Positions 36,605 to 45,099 of a stretch of 64,000 bases of DNA are shown here, one piece after another. Position 1 is the stretch's first letter. Each line of letters starts with the position of its first letter. The DNA is from Combretum micranthum (Eukaryota; Streptophyta; Magnoliopsida; Myrtales; Combretaceae), in assembly GCA_024138025.1 (NCBI GenBank), contig JAMXBD010000403.1, positions 972,361 through 1,036,360 of the forward strand. Direction: 5' to 3'. The position numbers were made by a program, and so were the translations under genes. Under the pieces are notes generated by a model. That model was not told the origin of the DNA, did not search any database, and saw only the letters and a program-made list of their open reading frames with translations.

Positions 36605-37077
36605 ATCTCCCATTTTTGATGAGAATAAATATGCATAATTAATTCTAAAATAAATTTTAATTGTGGAAATATTTTCCCCTCTTTCTCATCAAAAAAAAAA
36701 AAAAAAAGAAAAGAAGAACACAAACTTTGTTAAAAAATATTAACAAAATCAATTTTCTCCTCCTTTTTAAAACAAACTTTGCTTCTTTTTTCTTACGAAA
36801 AACGAGACAGAGAAAATGAAATTTTCTAAAAAAAAAAAAATGACTCCCCCTAGTTCAAACAACCTTTGTTTTATTTAATTTTTTTAAAAAAATTAAAACA
36901 AAGTATAGAAGATTATAAACAAATTCATAACAATAGAAAATTACAGAAAACAAACACAATCACAACCACAACCACAAACATGCATGCAAGTGCAGACTCT
37001 AGTCTAAAGTCTGCAATATTTATCAGCTAAGAGACATAAAATTAGATTTTCAAGAAAGTTCCTGGTTCAAAAAAATT
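36605..37077 (-). other. Copia 3' non-coding region
   Basis: Between the RNase H stop and the 3' LTR. It contains A-rich runs on plus near 36692 and 36829 and no coding signal. Confidence 0.7.
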
Positions 37078-37612
37078 TTAGCACTCATTAATCTTTAACA
37101 TGCTCAATTCTCCTCTTAAAGTGTAAAACCGTTCTTCACTCAAGGGTTTAGTAAAAATATAAGCAAGCTGATGGTTTATATTAACAAATTCCAAGCAAAT
37201 GTCCTTGTTTAAAACATGATCATAAATGGAATGATGTCTAATCTCAATATGCTTGGTTCTTGAGTGTTGAATGGGATTTTTAGTTAAATTTATAGCACTT
37301 GTATTATCACACCGAATTGGTACACTTTCAAATTTTAAACCAAAGTCTAATAAAGTTTGTTCCATCCATAAAATTTGTATAGCACAACTACCAATAGCTA
37401 TATATTATGCTTTAGCAGTTGATAATGCAATAGAATTTTGCTTCTTTGAGTACCAAGATATTAAAGAATTACCAAAAAAATGGCATGTGCCACTTGTGCT
37501 TTTCCGATCTATTTTGCTACCAGCAAAGTCAGCATCAGAGTACCCAACAAGCTCAAAAGAAGTATGTTTGGGATACCACAAGCCAATTTCAATAGTGCCC
37601 ACAAATACTTAA
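37078..37612 (-). pseudogene. Copia RNase H
   Basis: The domain that degrades the RNA strand during reverse transcription. Two open pieces join across a stop near 37405: SDADFAGSKIDRKSTSGTCH with the ISWYSKKQNSIALSTAKA end, then IRCDNTSAINLTKNPIQHSR and KHIEIRHHSIYDH. The motifs DADFAG, CDN(T)SAI and HIEIRHH are the normal copia landmarks and all remain, so damage is limited to the stop. Confidence 0.88.
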
Positions 37613-38881
37613 AGATGCGTTTGACTGCACCTAAGTGAGATTCTTTTGGGCAAAATTGAAATCGTGTACATACACATATAGAAAACATGATATCAGGTCT
37701 AGAAGCTGTTAAATATAACGAACTACCTATCATGCATCTATATATCTTTTCATAAACATTTTTACCATTTTCATCTTTTTCTAGTTTTACACTAGTGCTC
37801 ATAGGTGTAGGTTTAGACTTACAACTATCCATTTTAAACATTTTTAACAAATCTCTAGTGTATTTAGATTTATTAATAAAGGTTCCAGATTTTGATTGCT
37901 TAATTTGTAGCTGAAGAATATAAGCGAGTTCTCCCATCATACTCATTTCAAATTCTTTTTGCATGGACTCAACAAAAACTTTTATAAATAAAGAATTAGT
38001 AGCACCAAACACAATGTCATCTACATAAATCTGTATGATTAATGTATCAGAATTGTGATTTTTGATAAAAAGAGTTGTATCAATTTTTCCTCTTGAAAAT
38101 TCATTATTTATCAAAAAACTACTAAGTCTTTCATACCAAGCTCTAGAGCTTGCTTGAGATCATAAAGAGCTTTGTTTAATTTAAAAACATGATTGGGAAA
38201 TTCATTATTTTCAAAACCTGGTGGTTGCTCAACCTAGACCTCTTCTTTTATGAAACCATTTAGAAAGGCACTTTTGACATCCATTTGATAAAGAATAAAA
38301 TCTTTGTGAGTAGTATATGCTAAAAGCATTCTTATAGATTGTAGTCTTGCAACCGGGGCAAAAGTCTCATCAAAATCTATGCCCTTTTCTTGTGTATAAC
38401 CTTTAGCAACTAACCTAGCTTTATTCCTAGTTACTATTACTGATTCATCCATTTTATTTCTAAAGACCCATTTTGATCTTATGACAGTTTTATTTTCAGA
38501 CCTTGCAACAAAATTTCAAACCTCACTTCTAGTGAATTGGTTTAGTTCCTCTTGCATAGCTTGAATCAAAAACTCATCTTCTAAAGCTTTTTCCAAGGTT
38601 TTAGGTTCATGTTTTGATAGAAAAACTAGATTGGTTGTGTTTCTAAGAAATGATCTAGTTTGTACCCTATTTAAAGTTTCACCTATTATTAAGTCTTTTG
38701 GATATGAACTAGCATATTTCCATTCCCTATGTAGATTATTAACATGCTCATGCACATCATCAACTGCAGCAGATTTTTCAACAGCAGAAACAATACAATA
38801 ATTTTTAATATCAGAACATGAAAGATCATTTATTCTATCACAAACATCATCAACATAATTATTAACATTTATAGGAGTCAA
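37613..38881 (-). pseudogene. Copia reverse transcriptase
   Basis: Copies element RNA into DNA. Landmarks from the N-terminal side: [20 protein letters not shown] followed by [10 protein letters not shown] (about 38430-38330), [15 protein letters not shown] (38280), a TAG stop at 38234-38236 where copia RTs read YVEQPPGF, the catalytic box YVDDIVFG (YVDD at 38016-38027), and GSSLYLTASRPDIMF with HLGAVKRIFKYL. The catalytic aspartates are intact but at least three stops and a frameshift interrupt the domain. Confidence 0.9.
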
Positions 38882-39030
38882 ACCATCATCATAACAAACA
38901 TGTATAGATTCTTCTACAATAGAAGTTCTTTTATTATATACCCTATATGCTTTACTATATGAAGAATATCCAAGAAAGATTCCTATATTAGATTTAGCAT
39001 CAAATTTTCTTAGATATTCTTTTCCGTTTA

Positions 39031-39731
39031 TTAAGATTTAACACTTTGTGCCAAGGGATGAAAATAAGAAATGTTTGGTCTTTTTCCTTTCCATATCTCA
39101 TAGGGGGTTTTCTTTATGATTGGTCTAATAAAAATTCTGTTTGAAATATAGTAAGCGGTATTGACAGCTTCAGCACAAAAATATTTTGACAAATTATTTT
39201 CACACAACATGGGTCTAGCCATTTCTATTAAAGTTCTATTATTTCTTTCGGATACACCATTCTGTTATGGGGTTATAGGTGCTGAAAAAGTGTGTTTAAT
39301 ACCATATTTTTCATAAAAATTATTCATTTCAAGATTTTCAAACTCTCCCCCATGATAACTTCTTATTGAAGCTATATTAAGACCTTTTTCATTTTGAACT
39401 TTCTTGCAAAATCTAAAAAAGACATCATTGGTTTTGTCTTTAGAGGCAAGAAAGAAAGTCCATGAAAATCTAGAGAAGTCATCAACAATAACCAAAGTGT
39501 ATCTTTTTCCTCCTAAACTCAAAGTTTGAGTCGGACCAAAAAGATCCATATGAAACAGTTGTGATGGCCTAAAAGTGGAAACTGCATCCTTAGTCTTAAA
39601 AAAAGTCTTAGTTTGCTTTCCTTGTTGACATGTTTGATAATTTTGTCATTTTGAAAATTTAAACTTGGTAAACCTTTGATAAGATTTTTTTTTGCAAGTT
39701 TTGAAATTAATTTCATGTTAGCATGTCCCAA
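39031..39731 (-). pseudogene. Copia integrase
   Basis: Inserts the cDNA into the genome. It has a GAG-pre-integrase part (GHANMKLISKLAKKNLIKGL), then MDLFGPTQTLSLGGKRYTLV with the first catalytic Asp at 39544-39546, VIVDDFSRFSW, and NGVSERNNRTL with the catalytic Glu. The second catalytic Asp, normally in RSDHGGEFE, is Tyr here (codon TAT on minus at 39355-39357), so the enzyme would be dead even if stops were ignored. The segment between the pre-integrase part and MDLFGP is frameshifted. Confidence 0.9.
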
Positions 39732-39958
39732 TTTTCTATTCCATAACCAACTATTGTCATTTTGAGAATATAGACATGTTTGACTTGATGATTTAAAATC
39801 ATCTAAATCAATTTTGTAAATATTTTTATGTCTATATCCTTCAAAGCATACTTAGTTATTATCAATTATTTCTATAGTACATCTTTTGGCATTAAATGTT
39901 ACTTTAAAACCATTATCACAAAGTTGACTTATACTAAGCAGATTATGTTTTAGATTAT

Positions 39959-40165
39959 CTACCAATAACACATCATTAATAACAAGATCTTTATTAAGGA
40001 TAATGTTACCTTTACCAAAACAGTCAATTTTCTATCATCACCAAAGGTAACACTCCCTTGATCCATCAAGTCCAGCTTTGAAAATTTGGAAGCAACTCCG
40101 ATCATGTGCCTAGAGCATCCACTGTCCAAGTACCATTTATTGCTACCACTTAAGGATCCCTGCAA
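39959..40165 (-). pseudogene. Copia aspartic protease fragment
   Basis: Contains WYLDSGCSRHMIG with the catalytic D-S-G at about 40120-40128, then SVTFGDDRKLTV. The enzyme cuts the gag-pol polyprotein. The open fragment ends early through a frameshift. Confidence 0.85.
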
Positions 40166-40683
40166 AGCAAGTTATTATTTCTTTGATACCATTTTTGTTT
40201 GGGTCCTCTTGGGTTAGAAACAGGTAAAACTTCTTTCTTAACCACCCAAACATACTTGCTTTTATGACCCGAGAGCAAAGCCTTCCTTATTGAACACTTG
40301 TGTGCAATATGGTCAGACTTGCCACAATAATTACAAGTGCCATAAGTGGCTTTTACAAATTGAGTCTTATGAGACTTATAATTCCTGTGCCTATCATAGC
40401 CAATTTCATATGTGTTATGATCAGATTTTTGCTCACCAAGGAGAGTATTAAAATTTTTCTCTCCTTGTGTGAATTTAGCTATGACAGCTCTCGAATCATC
40501 TAAGCTAGATTTCAGATTTATATTTTCTGTTCTTAGCTCATCTAGCTCTTTCAGAAGTTCATTGTTATTGATGTTGTTACTAGTAGATGCAAGGTTATTA
40601 TCATCTTTTATAGTTTTAATTTCTAAATTTAAAAGATCATTTTCAATTTTTAATTTAACATTCTGTTCAACTAGAATTTTATT

Positions 40684-41841
40684 TTATGTTTTTAGTTTCT
40701 TATTTTTATTTCTAATTTCATTAATTTTCAGATTTATGCTACTAAGATTTTCATGCAAGCTGTCTCTTTCAGAACCTAAAGCTGTTATTATTTCATCTTT
40801 TTCTTCATTTTCAGTTTTAAGCTCATTAATTTTATCTTGAAACTCTTCTAATCTAATTAAAGCATTTTGCATCAGATTTTTAAATTGTTTATTATCTTCT
40901 TCAGATTTTTTAAGCTTTTTACAAACCTTTTTATACATGTCAAGCAATTCATCATTAAAGCAGGAAGATGAAGGATTATTTATCTCATCATGGATCTCCA
41001 TGAAGCATAACTCTTCTTCATCAGAATCTGATGACTCTTCATCACTCCAAGTAGCAATAAATGCTTCCCTCTTGGATCTTTTTTGTGCTTTCTTGAGGAG
41101 AGGGCAGTTTGGTTGGGTGTGTCCTGGTTTCTGACACTTATAGCACACAACATCCTTCGTTTCCTTTCTAAACTTTGAGGAGCTGCCGGCCTTCTTTTGG
41201 GATTCCTCACTTTGATTCTTGATGAGCTCATGAGTCTTGAGTGCACCAAGAAGCTCTTCTTTTGTCAATGTGCTAAGATCCCTGGCTTTCTCTATTGCTA
41301 TCCATTTTGCTTCCCATTCCCTTGGCAATGATCTGAGTAATTTTGAATTTATTTCAACATTAGTAAAGCTCTTCCCCAAAACACTCAAAGGATTAATGAT
41401 ATTAATGAATTTATCATTCATTTGATCAATTGTTTCATCAGACATCATCTTAAAACTTTTAAATTGACCAACCAACAAGCTTATTTTAGTGTCTTTGATC
41501 CTTGAAGTTCCTTCATAAGTTACTTCAACTTCATCCCAGATTTCTTTAGCAGATTTACAAGTACAAACTCTATTGAAATCACTTTCATTCAATCCACAAT
41601 GAAGAATATTTATGGCAGCTTCATTATAATCCAGTTTTTTTCAATCATCTTCTGAATATTGATCTTCATTTTTATTTTCAATTGTAAAAGGTCCTTTTTC
41701 AACTACTCTTCATATTAATCTATGTTGAGCTTTCAAAAATATATTCATTCTACACTTCCAATAAGGATAATTACCCCTACTAAGAAGCGATGGCCTATTT
41801 ATAGCTTGACCCTCCAAGAATCTTAGTGTATTAGAAGCCAT
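40684..41841 (-). pseudogene. Copia gag
   Basis: The capsid-type protein. The ATG at 41839-41841 begins MASNTLRFLEGQAINRPSLL, the usual SIRE gag start, but two in-frame TGA codons sit where Trp is expected (contexts RLI*RVVEKG and EDD*KKLD), so translation stops early. From 41592 a 302-codon frame is open. It includes a UBN2-like segment (VTYEGTSRIKDTKISLLVGQ), one zinc knuckle CYKCQKPGHTQPNC (about 41109-41150), and an acidic, coiled-coil-like C-terminus. TGG to TGA changes fit deamination of methylated cytosine on the opposite strand. Confidence 0.9.
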
Positions 41842-41889
41842 GATCTTTTCTTTTTTGCATTTAAACAATCAACCACAAGAGACTAGAAT

Positions 41890-41900
41890 TTGATACCAAT
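41890..41900 (-). other. Primer-binding site of the copia element
   Basis: On minus, directly after the LTR end TTTCTAACA, the sequence is ATTGGTATCAAATTC. It matches TGGTATCAGAGC, complementary to initiator Met tRNA, over its first eight bases. Confidence 0.75.
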
Positions 41901-42149
41901 TGTTAGAAATAATACACAAGGAATACTTAAAAGGGGGGATGAATTAAGTATTACAAATTTTCTGTTTTATCAAACCAGATTAATTAACTAAGATATGACA
42001 AGAGTTAATTAAAACAAACAAATATAGCGGAATAAACTAATTAAAACTGATTGATAAATAAGTAGAGATAAGGAACCTCAGGGAGAGAGAAAGAGAAGCA
42101 GCACAAGGATTTAATGTGGAGTTTGACCCACTGCCTATTCTCCACGATG

Positions 42150-42515
42150 TAAATGCCTCAAAGAGGACTTTTACCACTATATTGATTATTCCAAAATAAA
42201 TACACCTCTTAAACGAGGAATTACAATAATGCCTATCAAAATAGGACCTTTAAAATTGCCTTTCACAAAGGACTTCCACTTGATAAATCAAGTGTTGTGC
42301 TGGTAACACACAACTAGACTTCAAATGCCTCCCACTGATGACTTCCCGTGTAATCTTAATTAGGACGATGCTGGTAACTTCAGCCTAGACTTCAAATACC
42401 TCTTATTGAGGACTTCTTTTTGCCTTCAACGAAGGACTTTTCTTTGCCTCTACGAGGACTTCATTTTGCCTTCATTGAGGACTTTTAAGTTTGCCTCTAC
42501 AAGGACTTTTTTTAC
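42150..42515 (-). repeat. Array of short inverted-repeat units in copia LTR
   Basis: At least seven imperfect units, each with a small hairpin core followed by ACTT: CCTCAAAGAGG, CCTTTCACAAAGG, CCTCTTATTGAGG, CCTTCAACGAAGG, CCTCTACGAGG, CCTTCATTGAGG and CCTCTACAAGG. Stem arms co-vary (CCTT with AAGG, CCT with AGG) while loops change. Position is downstream of the LTR TATA box, so the array would lie in the transcript leader. Confidence 0.8.
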
Positions 42516-42923
42516 AAATGCATCCTTTGACAACTTTTTACAAACAACTCCTATGAGTAGATTTACAAATTGAAAAGCTCTTAAGGAAATATACATATTT
42601 CCTTTAAAGAAACGCTTTTTTGAGCAGATTTACAATAGAAAATACTTTGCGAATTTTATAAATTCCTTTTACAAACTGAGTTTCTTAAATGAGCAGATAA
42701 TCAACTGTCATAAATCTCAAACAGTGCTAAAAAACTCTCGTTTAGAGTGTATCAGCAAATTTCAAAACAGAGCACTAATTTTTCTCTTAAAAAAATGTCA
42801 AACTAATGAGAACGAAAACAAAAACACAAGTAAAAATTTTTTTTTTATAGAACATTATTTTCGTTTTTACTGTGCATCCAAAAATTCTAGGATTTCTTCT
42901 TTTTCAAAGAGAGGAGGAAAATT

Positions 42924-42933
42924 CTATTTATAG
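42924..42933 (-). promoter_or_regulatory. TATA box of copia 5' LTR
   Basis: CTATAAATAG on minus, 586 bp from the LTR outer end. It sets the probable start of element transcription near 42895. Confidence 0.7.
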
Positions 42934-43519
42934 CTCTTGATAAAAAATTTGCTTGTTACAAAAAGTTTTTGACAACCCATACTTGTGTTTAATATACTTA
43001 ACATTTTAAAAACGTATAAAAGTCAAAACAGAGAAAGAGCATTAAATGTGTCTGACACATACATTAAAAGCATCCCAATAGCTCTTTTCTTTCTAAAGTC
43101 GAGAACTAACTTTCTGAAGTCGAGGTCTGAGGTTGAGGCCTAAGTTTTAACCCTTGACTTTATAAATTTTGCCCAAGGCCAAATTTATGAAGTCGAGGTC
43201 TAAGACAAGGCCTAAACTTTATTCCTTGACTTCATAGTTTTGCCCAAAACTTCAATCCTTGACTTCATAATTTTGCCAAAAACTTAGTCTTTTGTCTTTA
43301 TATGATGAGTAGTGCCTCCACCTTTCTTCTACTGGCTTGATAGCTTTGTCTTTGATTTTTCTTCAACTTTTTGCTCTGTTAAAACTTAAACAACAGTAGA
43401 ACAAATACAAAGCATATATATATAAATATTTTAAGTATTTGAACAATTAAGGATATTTAAATAATTAATTGTGTAATAATTATTCTCATCAAAATCATTC
43501 GCGAACATAAAGTTCAACA

Positions 43520-43626
43520 ATTATACCACAAATTTACTTTTCCTATTTCATTGACATTTCTCTTTCTCTATCGCACACACCCTACCCTACCCCACCCGCA
43601 CCCCACCCACTCCTACCACCCACCCC

Positions 43627-43682
<56 letters not shown>

Positions 43683-44165
43683 TTAAACCTTTTTTTTTTC
43701 ACATTAGCTAATAAAATCAAATTCATTTATTGAAAATTATATTTAACTAAATAAATTTTACAAATAACTATTTTTTTTTGTTATACATCACAAATAATAA
43801 ATGCATTACTTATATTGGAAATATTATGATTTTACCACAATAGATGCTGACAATCTCTTTTTCTTTAACTTTTTCTTCCATAATAGCTATTCAAATTAAA
43901 TTCTAAACTGAATAAATTTTTATGAACAACTATTCTTTATTGGTAGTATACTACAAATTTACTTTCTCCACGTGCATTCATTACACCAATATCCTCTTTC
44001 TCTTTCTTTTTTTCCCCTTCATAAAAAGTAATAAAATTAAATTCATTTATCATAAAATATATTTAACTAAATAATTTTTTTGAATAACTATTTTTTATTT
44101 GTAGTCATAAATAATAATAATGACATTGCCTATATTACAAATATTTTGATTTTACTGATGGCCTA
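43520..44165. repeat. Three diverged ~200 bp tandem units with a poly-C tract
   Basis: Units share AATTCATTTAT, ATTTAACTAAATAA, a T-rich patch with AATAACTATTTTT, then CACAAATTTACTTT or CATAAATAATAATG and TCTCTTTCT. The copia element sits at the left edge of the first unit. Divergence between units is high. Confidence 0.65.
43628..43682. repeat. Poly-C homopolymer, 55 bp
   Basis: An uninterrupted run of 55 C on plus, preceded by about 50 bp of C-rich CCCTACC/CCCACCC repeats. The proline-rich ORF across it (43551-43733) is an artefact of the tract. Its complement is a perfect G run. Confidence 0.97.
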
Positions 44166-44413
44166 ACCTTCTTAGACGTATCATTGTGTTTTTGCCCTTG
44201 TATGGAATGTAATATAGCGGTCCTTGTACCTGATCCACCAAACTAGAGAAGTTGAGTTCCATTCAATTTATTACCCTATCTACCTTGAGAAAAATATTCC
44301 ATGTGTATATATATATATATAAATATTCCATGTGTGTGTGTGTGTGTAAGGTGGATAACTATTAATTATAATTTAATGCATGGATATGATAATAAATAGT
44401 TTTTATGTCACAT
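44166..44413. other. Intergenic, microsatellites only
   Basis: Contains (TA)n and (TG)n tracts around 44306-44348, separated by a duplicated ATATTCCATGTGT motif. No gene. Confidence 0.7.
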
Positions 44414-44787
44414 TTAGTATACATGAATCGTTCGGAATGGAATAGAATTGAATGGGAGGTAGAACGATAAATCCATTCCTTTGTTTGGATACATTTTAGA
44501 ATAGAATAGAATCGAATTGATATGTTATTTGTCAAAAATATCCTTAATAATTAAAGTGAATAATAAATAAGTAAGAGGGCAAAAAAGTAATTTAATGTTA
44601 ATTATTTATGAGGAAGGAATGGAATCATGATTTCACATTCTCAAGAGCGGAATTGAATTCCCCTTCAAAGCCGGAATCATCAATTCCTAGGAATCGTGAT
44701 TCCGACTTTTACAAATGCAACGAAACGAATGAATGGGAATAGAACTCAAAATCGTGATTCCATTCCTAGTTCATTCTTGTATACCAA
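44414..44787. mobile_element. Self-complementary MITE with GGAATGGAAT core
   Basis: Left end TTAGTATACATGAAT..GGAATGGAAT and the reverse complement of the right end TTGGTATACAAGAATGAACT..GGAATGGAAT form inverted repeats of about 29 bp with few mismatches. The interior repeats GAATTGAAT/GATTCC motifs, giving a largely self-complementary element. No target duplication is clear, so the superfamily is open. Confidence 0.65.
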
Positions 44788-44883
44788 ATATGACATTAAA
44801 ATAATTACTATTCATGATTATATTATGGGTTTATTCCCGTATACCAAACATGACATTAAAATAATTACCAAACATGATTATGT
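44779..44883. repeat. Short tandem duplication, about 60 bp
   Basis: GTATACCAAATATGACATTA and GTATACCAAACATGACATTA each continue AAATAATTAC and end CATGATTAT. The first copy overlaps the right end of the MITE. Confidence 0.8.
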
Positions 44884-45099
44884 TAGGCATCTTAACAGTG
44901 CGGGTGGGCCTTATTGATCTAGGATGCGCTATTCCCTAGCATGAGTTAGTAGGCAATTTCTTAAGCTCCCTATCTCGTTCTCTATATATACTTGCACTCC
45001 TTTGCACATAAAGCATCTTCATAATAATTACCATTAGCACGGGTTCTTATTTCTTGTAGGAAAGTTCCTTCTTCTCAAGCTTTTTCTCTTATTTTTCAT

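Larger units (their letters stand above)
36420..43519 (-). mobile_element. Ty1/copia retrotransposon, SIRE/Maximus-like
   Basis: A 7.1 kb element read on minus: 5' LTR 41901-43519, primer-binding site just inside, gag, protease, integrase, reverse transcriptase, RNase H, polypurine tract, then a 3' LTR kept for only about 185 bp (36420-36604). The order PR-INT-RT-RNH defines copia. Long LTRs and a large gag with a UBN2-like segment and one zinc knuckle fit the SIRE/Maximus lineage. No envelope-like ORF is seen after RNase H. Multiple stops and an integrase active-site change make it non-autonomous. Confidence 0.9.
41901..43519 (-). repeat. Full-length 5' LTR of the copia element (1.6 kb)
   Basis: Bounded by TGTTAGAAAT and AGTTCAACA on plus (termini TGTT..AACA). 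Its outer 186 bp matches the truncated 3' LTR. A minus-strand TATA box, CTATAAATAG at 42924-42933, puts U3 at 42934-43519 and R-U5 below. U3 carries diverged direct repeats (about 43080-43290); R-U5 carries the hairpin-forming repeat array at 42150-42515. Confidence 0.9.

Noticed and set aside
40469..40840. 123-codon Leu/Ser-rich plus-strand ORF
   Set aside because: Antisense shadow of the copia gag acidic C-terminus; hydrophobic codons arise from reading Glu/Lys codons backwards.
42150..42515. CRISPR-like array
   Set aside because: Repeats are short, adjacent and self-complementary with no unique spacers, inside a plant LTR.
43551..43733. Proline-rich 60-codon ORF
   Set aside because: It is the translation of the C-rich and poly-C tract; no start context or conservation.
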